NCBI RefSeq assembly: GCF_014851565.1
Contig: NZ_JACVAA010000012.1
Coordinates: 1 to 37,973, forward strand
Direction: 5' to 3'
From: Pseudomonas sp. PDM15
GTDB taxonomy: Bacteria; Pseudomonadota; Gammaproteobacteria; Pseudomonadales; Pseudomonadaceae
DNA: 37,973 bases
The notes below the pieces were generated by a model that saw nothing but the letters and a program-made list of their open reading frames with translations, did not search any database and had not been told where the DNA came from. The position numbers were made by a program, and so were the translations under genes. Of the stretch, positions 7,056 through 13,664 are shown piece by piece (the first letter of the stretch is position 1; every line of letters begins with the position of its first letter).

Positions 7056-7457
7056 TCAGAAGAACACCTCGACCGGAACGCTGAATCGCTGCGAAAGGGC
7101 TCGGATGTGACGCACGTTCAGCTGCCGCTTACCCGAGAGGATTTCTGAGACCACAGATTGCTTGCCGATCTCGGGCAATTCATCCTGCTTCAGTCCCCGC
7201 TCCTCCATCAAATAGCGCAGCACCTCATGGCCAGGCGCTGGAAGGATGGGGTAATGCTCGGCGTCATATGCACTGATCAGGTCGCCGACGAACGATGCCA
7301 GGCTGCGCAGTGGGTGCTCATCTGCATCACCGATGGTATCCAGCAATTCATCCAGAACTTCCGTGAGCGCGTCGTACTGCGCCTCGGTTTTTGGCTTGGT
7401 CAGCAGCGGCTCAACGAAATGCCAGTGCTCCGCAGCCTGCTTCAGAATAGCGCTCAT
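7056..7457 (-). CDS. higA: HigA-type antitoxin (HTH, COG5499-like)
   Basis: 133 aa. The ATG at 7457 follows GAGGTGG. The N-terminal half is helical; the C-terminal half holds a helix-turn-helix (LKQDELPEIGKQSVVSEIL, then SGKRQLNVRHIRALSQRF). This is the usual form of HigA antitoxins that pair with a toxin encoded just upstream: the antitoxin binds and silences HigB and represses the shared promoter. It follows the toxin gene by 8 bp, the inverted toxin-first order typical of higBA. Likely role here is stabilisation of the mobile element. Confidence 0.82.
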   Translation of the reverse strand: MSAILKQAAEHWHFVEPLLTKPKTEAQYDALTEVLDELLDTIGDADEHPLRSLASFVGDLISAYDAEHYPILPAPGHEVLRYLMEERGLKQDELPEIGKQSVVSEILSGKRQLNVRHIRALSQRFSVPVEVFF

Positions 7458-7465
7458 TGTCCACC

Positions 7466-7750
7466 TCACTTCCACTTGTCGCGGTCGTACTCTTTGTGAT
7501 CGAGCACTGCACGGATAAAGACTTTCTTGAACTGGTAGTCCACCTCTGCGATGAGCCTGAGCTTGTTGCCGCCGATGTCGAAAACATGCTTGCTGCCTAC
7601 CTTGTCGACACTGGGGAAGCACTGCTTCATCGCTGCGAAGTCACTGGGGGCCAGGCTGCGCATTAGTCGATACCAGGAATCTAGCGCACAGGCGGCATGA
7701 GGCCATTTCTCTTTTGCTTCCCAGATACGCTTTTGCGTAATGACGTGCAT
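7466..7750 (-). CDS. higB: HigB-type mRNA interferase toxin
   Basis: 94 aa with the HigB/RelE-fold signature: a Trp-containing N-terminal helix (KRIWEAKEKWPHA), a middle VFDIGGNKLRLIAEVDYQ strand pair and a C-terminal VFIRAVLDHKEYDRDKW segment carrying the His/Tyr/Asp residues typical of the family. Known members cut mRNA at the ribosome. First gene of the pair; two 16-bp repeats upstream may be binding sites of the HigA complex. The length is normal for the family and no damage is seen, so it is probably active. Confidence 0.85.
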   Translation of the reverse strand: MHVITQKRIWEAKEKWPHAACALDSWYRLMRSLAPSDFAAMKQCFPSVDKVGSKHVFDIGGNKLRLIAEVDYQFKKVFIRAVLDHKEYDRDKWK

Positions 7751-7762
7751 GCCGATCCTTAC

Positions 7763-7820
7763 ATCGCATTTTGCTATGAATCAGCTTATCGCGGTGCGAT
7801 GGATATCGCAAGATGCTATG
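7763..7820. promoter_or_regulatory. Two imperfect 16-bp direct repeats upstream of higBA (candidate operators)
   Basis: ATCGCATTTTGCTATG at 7763-7778 and ATCGCAAGATGCTATG at 7805-7820 agree at 13 of 16 positions and are 42 bp apart. They lie directly upstream of the higB start (7750), where an autorepressor would bind. The second copy overlaps a small inverted repeat GCGAT-GGAT-ATCGC (7796-7809). Confidence 0.4.
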
Positions 7821-7912
7821 CGCTCAGCGGAGTTGGGTTGTTATGCCGAGCCAGGCGCCGTAACAGGCGGCGATCAGCTGCACAAGCGAACCCTCCCCTC
7901 TAGGTTGACGCA

Positions 7913-7938
7913 TTGCTGATAAGTACGGTTATCAGCAA
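7913..7938. promoter_or_regulatory. Perfect 10-bp inverted repeat between higB and the methyltransferase
   Basis: TTGCTGATAA and TTATCAGCAA are separated by GTACGG. It lies in the 391-bp gene-free stretch 7751-8141. No T-run follows directly, so an operator is as likely as a terminator. The rest of the stretch holds two copies of TGCAATTG (about 7973 and 8071), one on each side of 8 kb, and the promoter at 8082. Confidence 0.35.
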
Positions 7939-8081
7939 TTTGGCGCCCTTCTTTTGCCGAAAATGTTGCACATGCAATTGGTATAGGCATTGCAAATGGC
8001 GGCACAATCATAAAAGCCCTTGCTGCGCGCTGCTTAGAGCGGATTCATAGCAATCGCCCATTGTTACAGGTGCAATTGAGG

Positions 8082-8110
8082 TTGACGCTTCGCTGTTGCG
8101 CGTTTAGTTT
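8082..8110 (+). promoter_or_regulatory. Sigma70-type promoter of the adenine methyltransferase gene
   Basis: TTGACG at 8082-8087, 17-bp spacer, TAGTTT at 8105-8110. A transcription start near 8117 would exclude the upstream in-frame start codons at 8061 and 8115 and favours the ATG at 8142, preceded by GCGAGG. Confidence 0.45.
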
Positions 8111-8141
8111 TGCAATGTCAAAACGAAAGCGAGGCTGCGAG

Positions 8142-8939
8142 ATGAGTCAGAAGAAAGCGCTGGATCAGTACCCCACGCCGGCGTGGGTCGCTGAATGCTT
8201 GGTTCGGGAGCACTTTGCGGATCTGGGCACAGCTGATGTGGTTGTCGACCCGACCTGCGGCCCTGGGCGATTCCTTCAGGCCGTGCCGTCGCATGTCAGT
8301 GCATTCGGGGTCGAGATCGATCCAGAGTTGGCCGGCGTTGCGCGCAGCCTGACTGGCCGCCAGGTGATTACCGGCGACTTCTTCAAGGTTGATCTCCCAG
8401 CCAGGCCTACAGCGTTCATTGGCAACCCGCCATTCAAGCTGGCCCTGGTTGATCGCCTTCTCGACCGCGCTCATGACCTCCTGCAGGATGAAGGTCGGGT
8501 TGGACTGATCCTGCCTTGTTACGCGTTCCAGACTGCAGGACGGGTCGTACGGTACAGCTCCGACTGGAGCCTGCAGCAGCAGATGATTCCGCGATCGATC
8601 TATCCAGGGCTCTCGAAGCCGCTGATGTTCGCCATCTTCAGGAAGGATCGGCGGCGGATGATGATCGGGCTATCGCTCTATCACGAGGCTGCTTTCGTCC
8701 AGGCTCTGCCGGAGGATCTGCAGGAGGCCCTCGTCGAGGGGCCAGTTACCTGGGGAGGACTTGTTATCGGCGCCATCATGGCCGCCGGCGGCGAGGCGGC
8801 GCTCACCGACATCTACGACTATGTTTGTGCACGCCGGCCGACCGCGAATCCGCACTGGAAGGAGCAAGTTCGCAAGATCTGCCAAGCCCGGGCGCGGAGA
8901 ACCGGCCGCGGACGATACGCCGTGGCCGAAGTTGCTTGA
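8142..8939 (+). CDS. N6-adenine DNA methyltransferase (solitary)
   Basis: 265 aa. Class I methyltransferase with the opening DQYPTPAWVAECLV, SAM-binding motif I DPTCGPGRF (about 36-44), an acidic FGVEIDPE strand end (motif II), and the catalytic NPPF (95-98). This motif set fits transfer of a methyl group from S-adenosylmethionine to adenine N6. The C-terminal ~90 residues are a helical extension (LTDIYDYVCARRPTANPHWK, then RARRTGRGRY), possibly for DNA recognition. No restriction endonuclease lies beside it, so it is probably an orphan used for protection or regulation of the element. Start chosen from promoter and ribosome-site position. Confidence 0.8.
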   Translation: MSQKKALDQYPTPAWVAECLVREHFADLGTADVVVDPTCGPGRFLQAVPSHVSAFGVEIDPELAGVARSLTGRQVITGDFFKVDLPARPTAFIGNPPFKLALVDRLLDRAHDLLQDEGRVGLILPCYAFQTAGRVVRYSSDWSLQQQMIPRSIYPGLSKPLMFAIFRKDRRRMMIGLSLYHEAAFVQALPEDLQEALVEGPVTWGGLVIGAIMAAGGEAALTDIYDYVCARRPTANPHWKEQVRKICQARARRTGRGRYAVAEVA

Positions 8940-9063
8940 TCGGGTATAAGTTTTTCCCAGAAAACCGCCCAAAATATAGTTTTCTCGCGGCCTCTATAGG
9001 AATTTCACCGGGTCGTGGATGTACGTCGATTCGGCCCGTTACCTATGCACGTACTCCTGACGT

Positions 9064-9089
9064 GTATAGAAAACCTCACTTTTCTATAC
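9064..9089. terminator. 10-bp hairpin between convergent genes
   Basis: GTATAGAAAA and TTTTCTATAC around a 6-nt loop; the loop contains the stop codon of the 113-aa minus gene. Located where the methyltransferase (plus) and the long minus operon converge, so a two-way transcription stop is likely, although a long T-run is missing. Confidence 0.4.
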
Positions 9090-9417
9090 GCGTCGCCAGT
9101 ACCTTGAGCAGGTGCACTACATATCCCCCGAATGAGTTGATCGGCTTCAGGTCTGCCTGGAACCGAACCCGGACAGGCTCTGCCAGCATGCCCTCCAGCG
9201 CGCGGTACACGTCGATATCAGCATCCAGCTCGAAGATACCGTAGGGGGTGCAGTTCACGCCCTGGCCCATCGGGCCGCCTGGGGATCCGATGACTGTCAC
9301 CTTCGCAACGAGTTCGCCGGCTGCGCTGAACGTTCTGGCGCCGAGCACAACGGCTTCGACCTCAATCGACAGCCCGCCTTCTCGGAGCAGCTGCATGCCT
9401 TGGTCGCTGAGGTTCAC
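9076..9417 (-). CDS. Hypothetical protein, last gene of the long minus operon
   Basis: 113 aa, not recognised. It is beta-rich, with several short Val-rich strands (IEVEAVVLGART, ELVAKVTVIGSP, PVRVRFQADLK) and a Gly/Pro turn region, GSPGGPMGQG. No catalytic motif or membrane segment. It starts 4 bp after the 230-aa gene stop, so translation is probably coupled. It is the most downstream of eight minus-strand genes that begin with the SprT-like gene at 12643. Confidence 0.65.
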   Translation of the reverse strand: MNLSDQGMQLLREGGLSIEVEAVVLGARTFSAAGELVAKVTVIGSPGGPMGQGVNCTPYGIFELDADIDVYRALEGMLAEPVRVRFQADLKPINSFGGYVVHLLKVLATRIEK

Positions 9418-9421
9418 TTCG

Positions 9422-10114
9422 TCACCATCCGGCGTAGTTCGTCACCAGCTGGGCCCAGTCGGGCAGTGCCGCATGTGCTCGAAGTACGCTCATCGCGTCG
9501 GCAGCGTGGATCTTCGTTGGGCACCCGCCAGTCAGGAAAAACTTGTCCGGGCCCTGGCAGTACAGGTGCAGGATCGTCAGTGTCATCACCTGCTGGAGTG
9601 GCGACATTGCTCGATAGGATTTGCGCATAGCCTTGAGGTCGGCTGGAACCGCATCCCAACTCCCTGCCCAGTCGTAGCCGCGGGGGCGCATGTTGTAATG
9701 ATCGCCGTTGGCTGGGTGCTGCTGGTTGTGTCTTTCAAAACACTCCTGAAGCTCGTACTTCGCGACGGTATCCCAGGCGGCCTTGCCGAATATGCGAGCT
9801 CGCGAGTCCGACCCTTCAAAAGAGGGCATCGGCCCGCCGCACACCATGGCTAACGCCGCATATTCGGCGTAATCCATGCTCGGAATTTTGTCGACCAAAC
9901 TCACCAGGGTGTAGCCTGGGAACCGGCCGGCTGCGAACGTAGCGTTGACCGCGGCGTACGCCGCCAGCGCGACCGGCTGCTGCGAGTGGTGGATGTAGGT
10001 CCCGCTGGCCGTTTGGATGTCGGTAAACGCCCATACCCCTGGTGATACCTGATGAACACCGAGAGCCGTCAGGAGTTCAGTTGCGTCAGTCACGTAGCTG
10101 GAAGCTTCGATCAT
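9422..10114 (-). CDS. Hypothetical protein, 230 aa
   Basis: No family recognised. The sequence is soluble, rich in aromatic residues (FTDI, YIHHSQQPV, MRPRGYDWAGSWDAVP) and contains a HNQQHPANGDHYN stretch with three His that could bind metal, though nothing proves it. Start ATG at 10114 overlaps the stop of the 68-aa gene by 4 bases (ATGA). Same operon as its neighbours. Conserved-looking composition and clean overlaps argue that it is a real gene of the mobile element. Confidence 0.68.
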   Translation of the reverse strand: MIEASSYVTDATELLTALGVHQVSPGVWAFTDIQTASGTYIHHSQQPVALAAYAAVNATFAAGRFPGYTLVSLVDKIPSMDYAEYAALAMVCGGPMPSFEGSDSRARIFGKAAWDTVAKYELQECFERHNQQHPANGDHYNMRPRGYDWAGSWDAVPADLKAMRKSYRAMSPLQQVMTLTILHLYCQGPDKFFLTGGCPTKIHAADAMSVLRAHAALPDWAQLVTNYAGW

Positions 10115-10317
10115 GATTGCCCCTGGCGCCGCATGGCATCTTCCAAGTCACGCTGACATTGCGCGATATCGTCACGCAGTGATTGCTGATGTTCCTCGCG
10201 GCGGCGCTCCTGGGCGCCACTGCCATCATGCCGTTCGCAATCGCGCTTCAGTTCGCTCAGGTAGGCAGCTTTTGCATCTGCCAGAGCGCTTTCGGCCTGT
10301 TCAACAGTCTTACTCAT
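10111..10317 (-). CDS. Small helical (coiled-coil-like) protein
   Basis: 68 aa from the ATG at 10317, MSKTVEQAES opening. The sequence is almost wholly charged and helical with heptad-like spacing (LADAKAAYLSELKRDCERH; HQQSLRDDIAQCQRDLEDAM), which suggests a coiled coil. No known family. The longer in-frame start at 10446 would overlap the upstream membrane gene and is rejected. Linked by ATGA overlap to the 230-aa gene. Confidence 0.62.
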   Translation of the reverse strand: MSKTVEQAESALADAKAAYLSELKRDCERHDGSGAQERRREEHQQSLRDDIAQCQRDLEDAMRRQGQS

Positions 10318-10349
10318 GGCGTGCCCTCTCGATTGGCTCAAGCTATCAG

Positions 10350-10526
10350 CTAGAACGGGTTGAACATCACGATGAATGCCGCAGCGATTGCAGCCAAGAT
10401 CCAAGCCGTAACTTTCTTCGCCGGCTGGCCGTGACGCTTCAGCCATACAGCGCCGTTATCAACAGTGAAGATAACCGGATACTTCTGGGTGTTGTTCTCA
10501 TCTTGAGGTGGGATTAGCTGGATCAT
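10350..10526 (-). CDS. Small single-pass membrane protein
   Basis: 58 aa from the ATG at 10526 (MIQLIPPQDE). The last 20 residues form one hydrophobic helix (WILAAIAAAFIVMFNPF), preceded by a positively charged segment (LKRHGQPAKKV), so the N-terminus should face the cytoplasm. The middle reads as a beta pair (YPVIFTVDNGAVW). Function unknown. It fits between its neighbours without overlap in the minus operon; the longer open frame to 10610 is less likely because it overlaps the upstream gene. Confidence 0.55.
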   Translation of the reverse strand: MIQLIPPQDENNTQKYPVIFTVDNGAVWLKRHGQPAKKVTAWILAAIAAAFIVMFNPF

Positions 10527-10549
10527 TACGGTGTCAGTCCTTGTGCGTT

Positions 10550-11167
10550 TCACGGGCGCCACACGGGCGCTGCATTGGCCATGGTCATTGAGCGTTGCCC
10601 AGTAAACCATGCGAGCCGATCGATCTCAGCTCCGATCAGTGCGATATGGCGGTACACCAGTGAGGGATTGGCGCCCATCCAGCGCTGGTGAGTCGGGGAC
10701 TGCTGATGAGCAACCAGCGCCTGGACAAGCTGCTTTTCAAATCGGGTGCTGCTGAACGACACGAGCCATTCAGCGAGGGCGTCATCACTGCCTATTTCGG
10801 GGATGGCGGCAAGCAGAAGCTCACGCCTTTTGACTTCGTTCGGCTCGAAGAAATAGAGCGCATCCTTCGCTGCCATTTGCGGGAACGTGGTTGTTCGAGG
10901 GGACCACATCCGGGGTGATGGCACGCCGTGCAGCATGCGGATGCATTGCATGCTTGCCTTCATGGGGCGCCTGGTATTGACCTCAATGCGTACATCGTCC
11001 GTCCAGCGCCCAGCCTCGGAAAGCGCTCGGCTGGCGTTGCGAAGCACGTAATCAACGTCCGTGCGATCCAGCTTCGAAATTGCTCGATCCATCAGGAGGC
11101 GAAACACATAGTCTTCAGCTGAAACGGGCCCGGTAAGGCCAGAAATGCGAGCAGCGCTGGTGGCCAT
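10550..11167 (-). CDS. Hypothetical protein, 205 aa
   Basis: Start at the ATG at 11167 (MATSAARISG), preceded by TAGGAGTAAGG; the open frame extends farther upstream but overlaps the 96-aa gene. The protein is helical and soluble, with a RTDVDYVLRNASRALSEAG segment and a basic, Pro-rich middle. No motif identified. It lies between a conserved-looking 96-aa protein and a membrane peptide in the same operon. I cannot name a role. Confidence 0.65.
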   Translation of the reverse strand: MATSAARISGLTGPVSAEDYVFRLLMDRAISKLDRTDVDYVLRNASRALSEAGRWTDDVRIEVNTRRPMKASMQCIRMLHGVPSPRMWSPRTTTFPQMAAKDALYFFEPNEVKRRELLLAAIPEIGSDDALAEWLVSFSSTRFEKQLVQALVAHQQSPTHQRWMGANPSLVYRHIALIGAEIDRLAWFTGQRSMTMANAAPVWRP

Positions 11168-11177
11168 CGCCTTACTC

Positions 11178-11468
11178 CTATGAGTTGGACTGTTTCTCGC
11201 CGGTGCCGGCGGGGCTGATGACCTCAGCAGAGAGGCCTTGCGCTTGGCGAAGCTCTTCTGCCCCCAGGCGCTGCTGGGCTGCATCTTCTGGCAAGGGCTC
11301 GAACGCCACGTTCTTGATCGGCGTCCACTCAAGGCCTGCGCGATCCAGCAGAACCTTGTGGTTGAGCCAGTCGACTCCCCACACCTTATACACTCCGGCA
11401 TCGCCCCTAACCCGCGCCCGATACTCCGGCGCCGGCGGCATGTTTCCGTACTTGCTTTTACGCGACAT
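11178..11468 (-). CDS. Hypothetical protein, 96 aa
   Basis: From the ATG at 11468 (MSRKSKYGNM). The middle reads GVYKVWGVDWLNHKVLLDRAG followed by EWTPIKNVAFEPL, a compact beta-type pattern resembling small phage or plasmid proteins of unknown function. The basic N-terminus could bind nucleic acid. Ten bases separate it from the following gene. The longer frame to 11531 would overlap the 77-aa gene and is not preferred. Confidence 0.62.
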   Translation of the reverse strand: MSRKSKYGNMPPAPEYRARVRGDAGVYKVWGVDWLNHKVLLDRAGLEWTPIKNVAFEPLPEDAAQQRLGAEELRQAQGLSAEVISPAGTGEKQSNS

Positions 11469-11490
11469 GCTTAGATCCTCAGTCTCTCTT

Positions 11491-11724
11491 CTATGCCAGC
11501 GGACGCCGGGCAACCCACCCTTCAGGCTCATCTTCGAACGAGGTCAGCTTGCTGTACTCGTGGAGGCATGCGGGGGTGTCTTCGTAGCAAAACCGCTTCT
11601 GGTACGCCTGCTCGTAAGTGACGCCCAGGCAAATGGCGTAGGTGAACATGAGCGGCAGCACGCCAGCGTAGGTGCCATCTGGCAGCCGCTTGGCGCCGAC
11701 AAATCGCGCTTCGGGGCCGCGCAT
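11491..11724 (-). CDS. Hypothetical protein, 77 aa (start uncertain)
   Basis: ATG at 11724 is the only standard start in the frame. The frame stays open upstream for about 38 more codons to a TAA near 11840, and a strong AAGGAG lies just ahead of a GTA codon in that frame, so the true start may have been farther upstream. The visible protein has GAKRLPDGTYAGVLPLMFTY and a C-terminal FEDEPEGWVARRPL. Family not recognised. Part of the minus operon behind the SprT-like gene. Confidence 0.55.
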   Translation of the reverse strand: MRGPEARFVGAKRLPDGTYAGVLPLMFTYAICLGVTYEQAYQKRFCYEDTPACLHEYSKLTSFEDEPEGWVARRPLA

Positions 11725-11878
11725 CCACTCGGTGAACGCATCTTGCTGGCCAGGTCCTGACGGATTCAGGGTCTCATGTACGGATACCGCGCAAGTGCTC
11801 CTTGGCAGCGTCGACTCGTCGCGCGAATGATGGTTCTGTTAATCAGAACTTGTCAAGAATCATGAGCTTCGATAGCGC

Positions 11879-12643
11879 TTACTCCAAGCGCATCTCGCAA
11901 GGCTCACAGATAAGCTTCAGTCCCGGCTTCCCCCATACGTTGGCTTTGCAGCCTGGGCACGAATACTTCACTCGGTTGCTCTTGTCGCCAACCTCGCGGA
12001 TCGAGACATCGAGACCTTGCTCAGCGGGAATCTGCAATGCGGCTTCGAGCCGGGCAGTGACGTGCCCGCTCGCTTCATCGCCCTGCTCTATCTGCGGCGC
12101 GCCGATGGGCGTGAAGGTTTGCGCTGGCTGGCTGGGGGACTGATAGGGCGAGGGATATCGATCCATCCAGGAGATTGCAAAGCCGCGCTCAAGCAGCTGC
12201 CTGGTCGCCATGTCGAAACGGCCACCCGGGATCACGTAGTCGTTCATGCTCTGGCCGACCTTCTTCCCGCCAGGCTGGCCGGTATCCGAAGGCATCAGGC
12301 CAATGCGCTCCATCTTCAGGGCCCACTCGCGATTGTGGTAGCAGGCTCGACTTGGGGTGCCAAAGTGGGCCTGCCAGAGGTGGGCCATCTCGTGCACCAG
12401 GGTCTGCAGTATCTCGACTAGCGGCACGACCGCGAAGAAGTCCGGATTCATCGCAATTTCGTCGGTTTGAACGCCGTCGCGGCGGATGAAGCGTGACTTG
12501 GAGAAATACCCCATCGAGCGCTTCTCGCGCTGAAAGGTGATCAGGCACGGCGGCAGCAACGCCTCGAAGAGGTGGTCGTTGTAGTAGTCGTAGGCAGCCT
12601 GTAGCTCCTCGTACGCCTCCTCTGTCGGTCTTTTGAATTTCAC
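11879..12643 (-). CDS. SprT-like zinc metalloprotease domain protein
   Basis: 254 aa. Residues 1-110 form a SprT-like domain: an amphipathic start (EELQAAYDYYNDHLF), then the zinc-protease helix HEMAH at about 84-88 (LVHEMAHLWQAHFG). The C-terminus has a zinc-ribbon pair, CPGC at about 228-231 and a second Cys pair in LICEPC. In eukaryotes this family (Spartan) digests proteins crosslinked to DNA; bacterial versions on mobile elements are common and less studied. It is the first gene of the minus operon and is divergent from the 12807 gene. A role in clearing DNA-bound protein during transfer is plausible but is inference. Confidence 0.8.
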   Translation of the reverse strand: MKFKRPTEEAYEELQAAYDYYNDHLFEALLPPCLITFQREKRSMGYFSKSRFIRRDGVQTDEIAMNPDFFAVVPLVEILQTLVHEMAHLWQAHFGTPSRACYHNREWALKMERIGLMPSDTGQPGGKKVGQSMNDYVIPGGRFDMATRQLLERGFAISWMDRYPSPYQSPSQPAQTFTPIGAPQIEQGDEASGHVTARLEAALQIPAEQGLDVSIREVGDKSNRVKYSCPGCKANVWGKPGLKLICEPCEMRLE

Positions 12644-12746
12644 CCGTCAACCTCCCCGCCATTTTCTGTATTGCACATTACAGATTCAGAACATGAAGCG
12701 CGCCTAGGAATTGGCGATCGCTAGCTTCTGTGCTTAATTTTCAGCG

Positions 12747-12773
12747 TTGACATAAAAACAAGCAAGTTATAGT
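12747..12773 (+). promoter_or_regulatory. Sigma70-type promoter of the DNA-modification operon
   Basis: Consensus TTGACA at 12747-12752 and TATAGT at 12768-12773 with a 15-bp spacer (17 if TAGTTT is used). It drives the gene starting at 12807, which has GAGGCAG as ribosome site, and probably the chain up to 18310. Confidence 0.55.
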
Positions 12774-12806
12774 TTAGCAATCATAAACGCACACATCGAG
12801 GCAGTT

Positions 12807-13664
12807 ATGCGAGCGCCGAAGAAGAACCACCCCAGCAATCCAGCAGAACACCGCAAGCAGCTGATCAAGCTTCTGGAGGCGAACAGCCGCCGCCGGAATC
12901 TCTGGGATGTCTTTGGGGACTTCATCGAGATGGCGGCGCTGTCGCTCGCCAATGCTGTGGATTGGGCGCAGGCCGAGCAGCGCGAAAAACGCTACATGTC
13001 CATCGTCAAACGCTACGAGCCGGACGAGGTTGCTCGCTTCCCGCAGATGCTCGCCGAACTCACCTCTGCGCTGGAGTACGGCCCCGATGATGTCTTGGGT
13101 CGCGTCTTCGGCGAGCTGGAGTTGCACAACGCCGCGCGCGGCCAGTTCTTCACGCCCTATCACGTCTGCGCCTTGATGGCGCGTCTGCAGGTTGAGGGTG
13201 CTGGCCACCTGGATGGCTTGATCGAAAAACAAGGGTTCATTCGGGTGAGCGAGCCGGCCTGCGGCGCCGGCGCGATGGTCATTGCCATGGCTGAAGCCAT
13301 GCAAGAGCGCGGCGTGAACTACCAGCAGTGCATGCATGTCACCGCACAGGATGTCGATTCCCGCGCCGTGCACATGGCCTATGTCCAACTCAGCCTTCTC
13401 CACATCCCTGCAGTCGTGATCCTCGGTAATACCCTGGCGTTGGAAGAGCGTGAGCACTGGTACACGCCGGCGCACATCATGGGGCTCTGGTCGCAGAAGC
13501 TCCGCCGAGGCTATGCACTCGGCAGCGCGATGGATATCGCGGCGAGCCAGGCGGCCGCGCCTGGCGCAGATCTTGAAGAGCAGTTGGGGCTGCAGCTTGA
13601 AGAGCTCGCGCCCGACTGTGCAGAGCCGCTGCTCACCTCCACCGCTTGGGGGCAGCAGGCATGA
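12807..13664 (+). CDS. HsdM-like N6-adenine DNA methylase relative lacking the catalytic NPPY
   Basis: 285 aa. GQFFTPYHVCALMARL (about 112-127) and SAM-binding SEPACGAGAM (148-157) place it in the HsdM/N6-methylase fold. Where motif IV (NPPY/NPPF) is expected, the sequence reads VILGNTLALEEREHWYTPAH, so the usual catalytic tetrapeptide is missing. The same pattern occurs, to my memory, in a plasmid/element-borne subgroup, so this may be a family trait rather than decay. It may bind DNA and SAM without methylating. No HsdS or HsdR is nearby. Its stop overlaps the next start by ATGA, so the two products are made together. Confidence 0.75.
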   Translation: MRAPKKNHPSNPAEHRKQLIKLLEANSRRRNLWDVFGDFIEMAALSLANAVDWAQAEQREKRYMSIVKRYEPDEVARFPQMLAELTSALEYGPDDVLGRVFGELELHNAARGQFFTPYHVCALMARLQVEGAGHLDGLIEKQGFIRVSEPACGAGAMVIAMAEAMQERGVNYQQCMHVTAQDVDSRAVHMAYVQLSLLHIPAVVILGNTLALEEREHWYTPAHIMGLWSQKLRRGYALGSAMDIAASQAAAPGADLEEQLGLQLEELAPDCAEPLLTSTAWGQQA

